DNA from: Pseudomonadota bacterium
GTDB taxonomy: Bacteria > Pseudomonadota > Gammaproteobacteria > Pseudomonadales > Moraxellaceae
Length of the DNA: 45,027 nt
NCBI GenBank assembly: GCA_963204705.1
Contig: CAUJHL010000007.1
Location: 1 to 45,027 of the forward strand
Reading direction: 5' to 3'
Both the position numbers and the translations under genes were made by a program. The notes beneath the pieces were generated by a model. It searched no databases, was not told the origin of the DNA, and saw only the letters and a list, made by a program, of their open reading frames with translations. Every line of letters starts with the position of its first letter. Position 1 is the first letter of the stretch. Below, piece after piece: positions 16,288 to 23,913 of the stretch.

Positions 16288-17808
16288 ATGAATCTTATCG
16301 TAATACGGGTGGATGCTTCCAATACTATGGGTTCAGGCCATATCATGCGTTGCCTGACGTTAGCCAACGCGCTTTCAGAACAGGGCTGCCGATCTCATTT
16401 TATCGTGCGCCATCTCCCAGCATCGCTTGAAGATTTGATTAAGCAATCGGGACATGAATGCACCCGTCTGCCTAGAGCAGATTCCACCCCGGATGAATTG
16501 CCACACAGCGAATGGCTGGGTGTTTCTCAGGCAGACGATGCAAAAGCCACTGCGCAGTTCATTGTACAGCTGGACTCAAAACCCGACTGGCTGATTGTGG
16601 ACCATTACGCTCTGGATATTCGCTGGGAAACGTTGCTTCGCCCCTTAATTTGCCGGTTAATGGTCATTGATGATCTGGCTGATCGCCATCATGACTGTGA
16701 TGTATTGCTTGACCAGAATGAATATTTGGATAAAGCCTCTCGATATCGTGAGTTGATACCCACTCACACCCCCTTGGCTTTAGGGGCTCGTTTTGCTCTA
16801 TTGAGACCTGAGTTTAAGCGCTTGCATACGCAAGTGGCTACGCGTCAGGGTCCTGTAAGAAATATTTTGATTTTTTTTGGAGGCATGGATACACACAATT
16901 ATACTGCTAAAGTTTTATCAATACTTCCAGAAGTTCTAATTCAGCTTGAGTCTAGTGTTGAGATTAATGTCATCATTGGAAGCGAGCACCCCGATCGGGA
17001 GTACATTACCCGAATTTGTGACGAGCAATCGTATAATCTCCATATTCAAACTACCAAAATGGCTGAACTCATGGCTGCAGCGGATATGGCGATTGGTGCT
17101 GGAGGTTCGGCAAGTTGGGAAAGATGCAGTGTCGGACTTCCTTCTCTCGCATTTGCTGTTGCTCACAACCAAATTCAGTTAACCGAAGATGCTTGTCTTT
17201 CAGGTGTTTTGGAAAGTCCTGCCGTGGACTGGAACAGTGCATCTTCTATTAAAGTAGCAATTAGTGCGATGATCATGAATCCGCTGGGTCGACAGCGTAT
17301 TTCCCAATTGGGTTTAGCAATGGTCGATGGCCGGGGTGTCGATCGTATCCTGAGATTAATGGATTTCCATTCCTGCACGCTAAGAAAAGCTTGCCAAGAT
17401 GACTCGGAATTCATCTGGAACTGGAGAAATCACGAAAAGATACGTAATGTTTCCAGGAATCAAGAGGTAATACCTTGGGAAAATCATAAGATTTGGTTTG
17501 ATAATACTCTTAAATCGCATGATCGCCTATTACTTATTGGTGAAATGCACTCACTGCCAATAGCTGTCCTCAGATTTGATCTTATCAACTTACAAAGGGC
17601 CGAAATCTCTATATTTCTTGATCCAGAGTCTTCAATACAGGGTATGGCTGTAGAGTTGATAAATGCTGCAGAACATCATGCCAAATTGTTTTTTTCAGGG
17701 CTAAACGAAATTGTTGCTGTAGTACTGGCCGACAATCATGCTTCACACGCACTTTTTCATCATGCCGGGTTTCATAGAATAGAAACTCATTATTGCAAAT
17801 CTATTTAG
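16288..17808 (+). CDS. PseG/SpsG-like UDP-sugar hydrolase fused to a GNAT acetyltransferase (PseH-like)
   Basis: 506 residues. Residues 1 to about 345 resemble PseG, which cleaves UDP from the altrose-type precursor of pseudaminic acid: RVDASNTMGSGHIMRCLTLA with the conserved His18, WLIVDHYALD, and the nucleotide-binding GAGGSASWERCSVGLPSL. Residues about 352-506 look like a GNAT acyltransferase: TLRKACQDDSEFIWNWRNH at the start and LADNHASHALFHHAGF near the end, as in PseH, which acetylates the 4-amino group. In canonical systems these are two proteins. The Shine-Dalgarno is weak. The gene follows the fusion by 12 bases and precedes the synthase by 10, so one operon. The A+T content is high. 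Confidence 0.85.
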   Translation: MNLIVIRVDASNTMGSGHIMRCLTLANALSEQGCRSHFIVRHLPASLEDLIKQSGHECTRLPRADSTPDELPHSEWLGVSQADDAKATAQFIVQLDSKPDWLIVDHYALDIRWETLLRPLICRLMVIDDLADRHHDCDVLLDQNEYLDKASRYRELIPTHTPLALGARFALLRPEFKRLHTQVATRQGPVRNILIFFGGMDTHNYTAKVLSILPEVLIQLESSVEINVIIGSEHPDREYITRICDEQSYNLHIQTTKMAELMAAADMAIGAGGSASWERCSVGLPSLAFAVAHNQIQLTEDACLSGVLESPAVDWNSASSIKVAISAMIMNPLGRQRISQLGLAMVDGRGVDRILRLMDFHSCTLRKACQDDSEFIWNWRNHEKIRNVSRNQEVIPWENHKIWFDNTLKSHDRLLLIGEMHSLPIAVLRFDLINLQRAEISIFLDPESSIQGMAVELINAAEHHAKLFFSGLNEIVAVVLADNHASHALFHHAGFHRIETHYCKSI

Positions 17809-17818
17809 GCTTAATCCT

Positions 17819-18886
17819 ATGAATACTGTATTAAAAATCGGCAATCGGTTAATTGGCCCTGATTATGCCCCATTTATTATCGCCGAAATGTCCGGTAATC
17901 ACAACCAGTCGCTTGAGCGCGCATTTGAACTGGTTGATGCCGCAGCGGCTGCGGGTGCTCACGCACTCAAATTGCAGACTTATACGGCGGATACCATCAC
18001 GCTAAATGTACGTGAGAAAGGTTTTGTCATTGAAGACCCCAACAGTCTGTGGGCAAATCAAAATCTACATGATTTGTACAGTAAAGCTTACACACCCTGG
18101 GAATGGCATGCACCTATTTTTGAACGGGCAAAACAACATGGAATGGAGTGCTTCAGCTCACCTTTTGATGAAAGTGCGGTCGATTTTCTGGAAACGCTCA
18201 ATGTTCCTGCCTATAAAATTGCATCATTTGAAAATAATCATTTACCCTTAATTCGCAAGGTCGCGGCAACTGGTAAACCCATGATTATCTCAACGGGTAT
18301 GTCCACAGCTTCGGACATTGAAGAGGCGGTCAAAACCGCACGTTTAGCGGGGTGCAAGGATCTGATTCTTTTAAAATGCACCAGCACTTATCCTGCCTTG
18401 CCGACTAATTCTAATGTCATAACAATCCCTCATATGCGTGAGTTATTTGGCTGTCAGGTTGGCCTGTCTGACCATACCATGGGAGTTGGTGTTTCAGTTG
18501 CTGCCGTCTCTCATGGTGCTACGGTTATTGAAAAACATTTCACTTTAAGAAGAGCGGATGGCGGTGTCGACAGTAGTTTTTCGCTGGAACCTGAGGAATT
18601 AAAATCTCTGGTAATCGAAACTGAGCGGGCTTGGCAAAGCCTGGGCAAAGTCAATTATGGCCCTACAGAGGCAGAAACAAAATCGCTAATGTTCCGCCGG
18701 TCTATATACGTCGCACACGATATTCATGCAGGTGAACAGTTTACCGCTGAAAATATTCGGGTTGTAAGACCGGGTTTTGGATTACACCCACGCTTTTACG
18801 AGCAATTGATTGGTAAAGTTTCGCCTATTGCACTGACCGCTGGTACCCCTTTTAATTGGGAATTAATGCTTGATAAACATCCGTAG
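17819..18886 (+). CDS. pseI: Pseudaminic acid synthase (NeuB/PseI/SpsE family)
   Basis: 355 residues. It condenses phosphoenolpyruvate with a six-carbon amino sugar to a nine-carbon nonulosonic acid. The N-terminal TIM barrel carries FIIAEMSGNHNQSLERAFEL, LKLQTYTADTITL, AYTPWEWH, CFSSPFDESAV, KIASFE, STGMST, LKCTSTYPA, GLSDHTMG and EKHFTL. The C-terminal SAF (antifreeze-like) domain has FRRSIYVAHDIHAGE and GFGLHPRFYEQLIGK. The AYTPWEWH and LKCTSTYP forms match PseI better than sialic or legionaminic synthases. It is the last gene of the locus; a terminator follows within 30 bases. PseB and PseC are not in the window, so precursor supply must come from elsewhere or differ. Confidence 0.93.
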   Translation: MNTVLKIGNRLIGPDYAPFIIAEMSGNHNQSLERAFELVDAAAAAGAHALKLQTYTADTITLNVREKGFVIEDPNSLWANQNLHDLYSKAYTPWEWHAPIFERAKQHGMECFSSPFDESAVDFLETLNVPAYKIASFENNHLPLIRKVAATGKPMIISTGMSTASDIEEAVKTARLAGCKDLILLKCTSTYPALPTNSNVITIPHMRELFGCQVGLSDHTMGVGVSVAAVSHGATVIEKHFTLRRADGGVDSSFSLEPEELKSLVIETERAWQSLGKVNYGPTEAETKSLMFRRSIYVAHDIHAGEQFTAENIRVVRPGFGLHPRFYEQLIGKVSPIALTAGTPFNWELMLDKHP

Positions 18887-18915
18887 CAATTCGCTGGATG
18901 CGCCTATCAGAACTC

Positions 18916-18947
18916 AAAAAGCCAGTCAAACAGTTGACTGGCCTTTT
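18916..18947. terminator. Bidirectional terminator between pseI and the pirin gene
   Basis: GCCAGTCAA, loop ACAG, TTGACTGGC is a perfect 9-bp stem with an A-run before it and CTTTT after it, fitting termination on both strands between two convergent genes. Confidence 0.85.
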
Positions 18948-18970
18948 ACCTATGTTTAGCAAAGCGATTG

Positions 18971-19846
18971 CTACCCCCCAATCAATCCAAACTTGCCCGC
19001 ATTAAAATCATGAATTGCCTGACGGATTTCAGCATCCGTATTCATCACAAATGGGCCGTAAGCGGCGATCGGTTCACGGATCGGCACGCCTGAGAGCAGC
19101 AGTAGTTTAGCAGCTTTGCCATGAGTTGCTTCAAGCGCAACGCTACCACTGCCATTTTCAAATGTCACCAGATTACCCTCTTTGGCTTCCTGCTGATGAT
19201 TCAAACGCACCTCACCGCGCAGCACCACCATCAGCAGATTATGGTTTTCCGGTACGCTGAGGCTAGTTTCAGCATCCGCCTGTAGCTCTACCTCCCAGAC
19301 ATTGATCGGGCTGAAGGTTTTTGCGGCACCGGCTCTTCCATCGAGCTCCCCTGCAATTAACCGCACGGTACCGGCCTGATCAGGTAAGTCGATGACAGGA
19401 ATTTCGGCATTTGCCAGATGCTGGTAACCAGCTGGGGTAGTCTTATGAATGGCAGGCAGATTGACCCACAACTGCACCATTTCAAATTGCCCACCCCGCT
19501 CACTGAATGCTGGTGAATGAAATTCTTCGTGAATAATCCCGTTACCGGCCGTCATCCACTGCACATCACCCTCGCGGATGATCCCGCCACCACCACTGGA
19601 ATCACGATGCGCCACTTCGCCCTGGCAAGCAATCGTCACCGTTTCGAATCCTTTGTGTGGATGCTGCCCCACGCCGCGGGGATGTGCTGTGTTCGGTTTA
19701 AATTCCATCGGTGCTGCATAGTCGAGCATCAGGAAGGGATCGGTGTCGATACGGCCATCACCATGGGAAAACAAGGGTTGCACCTGAAAACCATCGCCCA
19801 CCCAGTGAGTGGGACGTGCACCATAAATCTGTTTTACCTGACGCAT
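18971..19846 (-). CDS. Pirin family protein (bicupin, quercetinase-like)
   Basis: 291 residues, full length for bacterial pirins (YhhW type). The metal site is intact: [10 protein letters not shown] supplies two His, and IIHEEFH the third His and the Glu. Some pirins cleave quercetin-type flavonols; others act as redox sensors, and the substrate here is not predictable. It is divergent from an HxlR regulator and 1.2 kb from a second pirin, suggesting a shared redox or electrophile response. The start ATG at 19846 has GGAGGAGT-type purines (AGGAGTCCTT) just ahead of it. Confidence 0.92.
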   Translation of the reverse strand: MRQVKQIYGARPTHWVGDGFQVQPLFSHGDGRIDTDPFLMLDYAAPMEFKPNTAHPRGVGQHPHKGFETVTIACQGEVAHRDSSGGGGIIREGDVQWMTAGNGIIHEEFHSPAFSERGGQFEMVQLWVNLPAIHKTTPAGYQHLANAEIPVIDLPDQAGTVRLIAGELDGRAGAAKTFSPINVWEVELQADAETSLSVPENHNLLMVVLRGEVRLNHQQEAKEGNLVTFENGSGSVALEATHGKAAKLLLLSGVPIREPIAAYGPFVMNTDAEIRQAIHDFNAGKFGLIGG

Positions 19847-19913
19847 TTAAGGACTCCTCCGCTGTGGGCTGGCGCGCTGAATTCACAATTGTCGTATTTA
19901 GCAACAGATGCCA

Positions 19914-19941
19914 TTTACAGTATAATAATAGCATGTATAAT
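19914..19941 (+). promoter_or_regulatory. Predicted sigma-70 promoter of the HxlR gene, with flanking AGTATA/TATACT repeat
   Basis: TTTACA (19914-19919), 16-base spacer, TATAAT (19936-19941), 50 bases before the HxlR ATG. AGTATA (19919-19924) and TATACT (19967-19972) form a wide inverted repeat around the start region, a possible binding site for the regulator itself (inference). Confidence 0.6.
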
Positions 19942-19990
19942 AAATTTTGATAGTACGCACATTTTGTATACTGCCGTTCAGGAGTTTTCG

Positions 19991-20389
19991 ATGGGCAAGG
20001 CAATTACCGCACCGTTAGGTATCCCAAAGGATTTTCCCTCAAGCTCCCACTCCGCTGTAGTTCCCCAGTCTGGTGTAACTGACGAGTTTTGCCCCGTCAT
20101 GACAACGCTAGAAATGATTGGTGGTAAGTGGAAAGTCCTGATTCTGTATCATTTACAGTCACACTCCGTGCGTTTTAACGAACTCGGGCGCCTACTGCCT
20201 ACCGTGACGCAGCGCATGCTGACCCTGCAATTGCGTGAGCTTGAGCAGGATGGGCTGGTTCATCGCGAAGTTTTTCCAGTCGTACCGCCTAAAGTGGAAT
20301 ACAGTCTTACCCCACTTGGGATTTCACTGCTGCCAGTCATTTCAGCGATGCACGACTGGGGAGCCCAATTTGGCAATCGCTCGAACTGA
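19991..20389 (+). CDS. HxlR-family winged-helix transcriptional regulator
   Basis: 132 residues. The HxlR signature is clear: [52 protein letters not shown] and VEYSLTPLG. The conserved Cys near residue 33 precedes the winged helix and in several family members senses electrophiles or oxidants. The start at 19991 has CAGGAG six bases upstream; the open frame runs far upstream only because it is open across the antisense pirin gene. It likely controls the divergent pirin and perhaps the downstream OsmC and second pirin genes (inference). Confidence 0.92.
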   Translation: MGKAITAPLGIPKDFPSSSHSAVVPQSGVTDEFCPVMTTLEMIGGKWKVLILYHLQSHSVRFNELGRLLPTVTQRMLTLQLRELEQDGLVHREVFPVVPPKVEYSLTPLGISLLPVISAMHDWGAQFGNRSN

Positions 20390-20529
20390 ACGCTATACTG
20401 CTTTTTTGCCCCTACCCCCTCTTAAACAAGTCATTTAGGATGATTGGCCCTCCCTTACAGAAGAACCTAGGACAGGCTCTCTCACATTCATCAAGATCAC
20501 GACATCCAACGCATTGTGGAGCGATTCAT

Positions 20530-20958
20530 ATGTCTGAAAATTCCATCGTTTCAGCCAGTTGGCTACCCTCTCCTTTTCAGGTCAGCCTGACAGATCAGAC
20601 CCACCTTTGGCATGCAGACGAACCGATCAGCGCAGGCGGCTCCGATACTGCCCCAAATCCCATGCAATTATTACTGTCCTCGTTGGGTGCCTGTACTGCC
20701 ATCACGCTCAGAATGTACGCCGAACGCAAACAATGGCCATTACAAGATGTACGGGTAACTCTACGCTTTGCTGAATCTGCCGCACACAGTGCACAACCCG
20801 CAAACCATCGGAACATTATTCGGGAAATTGAGCTGATCGGCCCGCTCAGTACAGAACACCACCAACGACTGATGCAAATTGCCTATGCGTGTCCCGTTCA
20901 TAAAGTTCTGACTGGAACGATCACCATTGAGACCTCAGCGATTCCAGTGCCTGCCTAG
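20530..20958 (+). CDS. OsmC/Ohr-family protein (thiol peroxidase-like)
   Basis: 142 residues from ATG 20530, which has GGAG eight bases upstream; a longer frame from 20440 has no such support. The two family cysteines are in place: [16 protein letters not shown] (about residue 58) and YACPVHKVL (about 121). OsmC/Ohr proteins reduce organic hydroperoxides with this Cys pair in the cytoplasm. [15 protein letters not shown] matches the YhfA/OsmC branch more than Ohr. It lies 140 bases after the HxlR gene on the same strand, and pirin 2 follows after 108 bases; co-regulation is plausible. Confidence 0.88.
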   Translation: MSENSIVSASWLPSPFQVSLTDQTHLWHADEPISAGGSDTAPNPMQLLLSSLGACTAITLRMYAERKQWPLQDVRVTLRFAESAAHSAQPANHRNIIREIELIGPLSTEHHQRLMQIAYACPVHKVLTGTITIETSAIPVPA

Positions 20959-21066
20959 AGTCGCGCTGCAGTCGCGAGAGGCTGAAAATGGAGTGCTTCC
21001 ACTAAAGCATGTCAGCAAAGGATTCACAGCAAATAATTAACCAAGACAAGTCATCAAGGAAACGCC

Positions 21067-21969
21067 ATGAGCGATTGGCAGGAATATCCCGCACGCATCT
21101 CTACCTTGGGAGAAGACACCGTTATTAGACGGCTGCTTCCCCATCGTCAACGCCGCATGATTGGAGCATGGTGTTTTCTGGATCATGCTGGCCCGGTGCA
21201 ATTTGCGAAGGGCAAAGGCTTACATATCGGAGCACATCCGCATATCGGGTTGCAGACCTTTACCTGGATGCTCAAAGGAGAAATTATCCATCGGGATAGC
21301 TTGGGCAATGAACAAGCGATACGTCAGGGTCAGGTCAACCTGATGACGGCTGGAAATGGAATTAGCCATACCGAAGACAGTCATTATGAGGGCGATAGCC
21401 TACATACGGCTCAACTATGGATTGCCTTGCCAGATAGCCATCGCCACTGTCCGCCCCGTTTCGAGCATTATCCGGACTTACCGACAATCGCTATAGGCAA
21501 TAATCAACTCACTCTGCTGGTCGGCGACTATGAAGGAGTGCAGTCTCCGGTCATGGTACACACTCCCTTATTTGGCGCTGATCTGTATAGTCCTGATGGA
21601 GGCAACTTCCGGCTCACCCTGAACCTGTCATTTGAATATGGCCTGATGATTCTGGAAGGCGATATTCAGCTTGAACACTCGGCTTTGACTGGGTGCACAC
21701 TTTACTATCAACCGCCGGGGATAGAGTCTCTGAGCCTCGTCATGCAGCCGGGGAGTCGGGCACTGTTGCTGGGCGGCGAACCTTTTCAAGAAGCGATTGT
21801 GCTGTGGTGGAATTTTGTCGCTCGCTCCCAGGAAGAATTGCAAGGAGCTGTAGACGACTGGAATTCTAACAATGAGGCGCGCTTCGGTCACATGCTCTCT
21901 GGTAGTCCTGCTGCAAAATTGAAAGCACCGACGCTGGAAAACGTGTTGCTTAAAACGTCTCCAGGGTAG
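21067..21969 (+). CDS. Second pirin family protein
   Basis: 300 residues. Metal ligands are conserved: GAHPHIGLQTFTW (two His) and GISHTED (His and Glu). It differs markedly from the other pirin in this window, so it is an old paralogue. The C-terminal cupin half (LMILEGDIQLEH, RALLLGGEPFQEAIVLWWNF) is complete. It is preceded by AAGGAAACGCC before the ATG. No terminator was seen after the stop. Function as for pirins generally: unknown substrate, likely linked to redox stress through the neighbouring HxlR and OsmC genes. Confidence 0.9.
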   Translation: MSDWQEYPARISTLGEDTVIRRLLPHRQRRMIGAWCFLDHAGPVQFAKGKGLHIGAHPHIGLQTFTWMLKGEIIHRDSLGNEQAIRQGQVNLMTAGNGISHTEDSHYEGDSLHTAQLWIALPDSHRHCPPRFEHYPDLPTIAIGNNQLTLLVGDYEGVQSPVMVHTPLFGADLYSPDGGNFRLTLNLSFEYGLMILEGDIQLEHSALTGCTLYYQPPGIESLSLVMQPGSRALLLGGEPFQEAIVLWWNFVARSQEELQGAVDDWNSNNEARFGHMLSGSPAAKLKAPTLENVLLKTSPG

Positions 21970-22096
21970 CGTTGCATATCATTCACCACGGTAATTTTTA
22001 TACAAATATATGCACAAATGAATAAATTAGTTGAGGCGCTTCAAAGTGTTGCAGATTGCGATCAATACAAGTGTATACCCGATAAACGGTCTATTA

Positions 22097-22186
22097 ATCT
22101 CAATACAGTGAGATATCCATCACAATTTTAGTGCTTTACGTCTGACATGAGCTTTCCTACCATGGCCTTAACGATCGGGAGATCGT
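22097..22186 (+). promoter_or_regulatory. Lipase leader region: inverted repeat, possible promoter and 5'-UTR hairpin
   Basis: ATCTCA, 6 bases, TGAGAT forms an inverted repeat at 22097-22114. A possible promoter follows: TTTACG (22135-22140), 17 bases, TACCAT (22158-22163). ACGATC, GGGA, GATCGT (22171-22186) would form a hairpin near the 5' end of the mRNA. Each element is moderate; a regulatory role is inference. Confidence 0.4.
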
Positions 22187-22225
22187 CATAACACTATTTA
22201 GCATTAGCCGGGGAGGCTACGCACC

Positions 22226-23158
22226 ATGTTTACACGCATTACGACTGCGCTCATCACTACCCTCGCCTGCATGACAGGTGTCAACCAAACTGCCCAGGCC
22301 GCTGGTTACACCCAGACCAAATATCCGGTCGTGTTGACCCATGGCATGTTTGGCTGGAATAAAATGGTTGGTGGTATCGACTATTTTTATCAGGTGCCCA
22401 GCACCCTGCAATCCGGTGGTGCGAAAGTCTACAGCACTGAAGTATCCGGTCTGGCCAGTTCTGAGCAACGTGGTGAACAACTGCTGAGTCAGGTCAAAAC
22501 CATTCTGGCCGTTTCCGGTTCGCCCAAAGTCAATCTGTTTGGTCATAGCCATGGCGGCCACTCGATTCGCTATGTTGCTGCCATGATTCCAGGACAAATT
22601 GCTTCGGTCACTGCCATTGGCACACCCGCCAAAGGCTCACCCGTAGCGGATCTGGTGATCAGTATTGACAGTGCCTCACCTGCTCTGGGTTCGATTGCCT
22701 ACACCATGCTGAATGGTCTGGACAGTCTGATCAATCTGCTCAGCAATGACAAAAATAAGGTGATTGATGCCCGTCAAAGTATGTATGCCCTGTCCTCCAA
22801 GGGTTCTGCTGAATTCAACGCTAAATTCCCTCAAGCCGTTCCTACCACTGCCTGTGGTCAGGGTGCCTCGTCGGTCAATGGTGTGCGTTACTACTCATGG
22901 GGCGGAACGGGCGTCGTCACCACCGGTATTGATCCTTCCGATGCCCTGATGGGCACCTTGTCGCTGGCCTTTCTTGGTGGCGCCAACGATGGTCTGGTTG
23001 GCAAATGCTCCTCACATATTGGTCAGGTATTGCGTGACAACTACAACATGAACCATCTGGACGAAGTTAACCAGATGCTGGGTGTGCGTGCCCTGTTTAC
23101 CAACCCGCTGGAAATCTATCGCCAGCACGCCAACCGTCTGCAACTGGGCGGCATGTAA
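22226..23158 (+). CDS. Secreted triacylglycerol lipase, subfamily I.1 (LipA-like)
   Basis: 310 residues with a Sec signal peptide ending AQA near residue 25. The alpha/beta-hydrolase nucleophile is Ser108 in GHSHGG. The acid is probably Asp255 (ANDGLVG) and the base His277 (NHLDEVNQ). Cys210 and Cys261 match the disulfide of the Pseudomonas enzyme, and the closing YRQHANRL is also shared. It hydrolyses long-chain triglycerides outside the cell. Relatives need a membrane foldase (Lif/LipB), usually coded next door, and export by type II secretion; neither is in the window. GGGGAGG lies eight bases before the ATG. Confidence 0.94.
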   Translation: MFTRITTALITTLACMTGVNQTAQAAGYTQTKYPVVLTHGMFGWNKMVGGIDYFYQVPSTLQSGGAKVYSTEVSGLASSEQRGEQLLSQVKTILAVSGSPKVNLFGHSHGGHSIRYVAAMIPGQIASVTAIGTPAKGSPVADLVISIDSASPALGSIAYTMLNGLDSLINLLSNDKNKVIDARQSMYALSSKGSAEFNAKFPQAVPTTACGQGASSVNGVRYYSWGGTGVVTTGIDPSDALMGTLSLAFLGGANDGLVGKCSSHIGQVLRDNYNMNHLDEVNQMLGVRALFTNPLEIYRQHANRLQLGGM

Positions 23159-23198
23159 GCACCTGACTGCATCGGAAGCACCTCATAACGCTTTATAG

Positions 23199-23222
23199 CC
23201 CTTGCTCCGGCAAGGGTTTTTT
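23199..23222 (+). terminator. Rho-independent terminator of the lipase gene
   Basis: CCCTTGC, loop TCCG, GCAAGGG followed by TTTTTT, 40 bases after the lipase stop. Confidence 0.9.
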
Positions 23223-23272
23223 ATGCGCCTGAGCATCTATTTTATTTTACCCGAGGCTTCCAATAGGCAAAT

Positions 23273-23298
23273 AAAACGGCAGTCTGACTGCCGTTTTT
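23273..23298. terminator. Bidirectional terminator between lipase and glutaredoxin genes
   Basis: AAAACGGCAGTC, T, GACTGCCGTTTTT: 9-bp core stem with A and T runs on both sides, serving the minus-strand glutaredoxin gene and acting as a second stop for the lipase. Confidence 0.8.
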
Positions 23299-23331
23299 CG
23301 CTCAAACATCTATTTTTCGCTCAAACATCTA
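23294..23331. repeat. Perfect 19-bp tandem duplication
   Basis: TTTTTCGCTCAAACATCTA occurs twice in direct succession (23294-23312, 23313-23331), just beyond the terminator stem. It duplicates the T-tract and so offers the lipase side two T-runs. Probably a replication-slippage product. Confidence 0.9.
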
Positions 23332-23362
23332 CCTGGGCCAAGCCGTGGATTTAGGCATTCGC

Positions 23363-23695
23363 TTAGGCAGCCGGACTGTATTGCTCAACCAGCGGTTTTA
23401 ACTCGCCTTTTTGAAACATGTCCAGCATGATATCACTGCCACCGATCAGCTCTCCATTAATCCAGAGCTGCGGGAACGTTGGCCAATTGGCAATTTTCGG
23501 CAAGGTCGAACGAATCTCAGGATTTTCCAGAATATTCACATAGGCAAATGGACGGCCAATCTGGCTCAGAGCATCCACCGCACGGGCGGAAAAACCGCAT
23601 TGTGGAAATTGAGGCGTGCCTTTCATGTACAGCAGAACCGGGTGTTTCGCGATTTGCTCACGGATCAGTTGTTCTACGCCAGTGTCAGTGCTCAT
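23363..23695 (-). CDS. grxD: Monothiol glutaredoxin (Grx4 type)
   Basis: 110 residues with the monothiol active site CGFS at 33-36 in GTPQFPQCGFSARAVDAL, followed by WPTFPQLWINGELIGGSDI, the glutathione-binding part. Grx4 proteins carry a glutathione-ligated [2Fe-2S] cluster as a dimer and deliver it in cytoplasmic iron-sulfur assembly. Length is normal for E. coli Grx4-type proteins. It is a single gene, convergent with the lipase and divergent from the aminotransferase gene downstream. Confidence 0.95.
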   Translation of the reverse strand: MSTDTGVEQLIREQIAKHPVLLYMKGTPQFPQCGFSARAVDALSQIGRPFAYVNILENPEIRSTLPKIANWPTFPQLWINGELIGGSDIMLDMFQKGELKPLVEQYSPAA

Positions 23696-23913
23696 GGTCG
23701 GATACCTCGCTTGGGACTAAAAAACGGTTGTTGGCAGTTGCCTACTATAGAGGAAACGCGCCAGCGAGCCGCGGACAGGCCCTAGTATAATCCAAAGTCT
23801 TCCCCGTCTGAATGTTTCATTCACTGTCCCTTTTGAGTTCTGATTTGCTACCATGCAGGACCACGCTTGTTTCGGGCGTCGATCCTTTATATTTACCTGT
23901 CAGAGAGCCGACC

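Noticed and set aside
17819-18886. Sialic acid (NeuB) or legionaminic acid synthase
   Set aside because: AYTPWEWH and LKCTSTYP blocks agree better with PseI-type synthases, although specificity remains unproven.
19517-19990. Long N-terminal extension of the HxlR gene
   Set aside because: It lies antisense to the pirin gene; a promoter and a good Shine-Dalgarno stand before ATG 19991.
22217-22597. 126-residue ORF antisense to the lipase
   Set aside because: Shadow frame of a clear secreted lipase.
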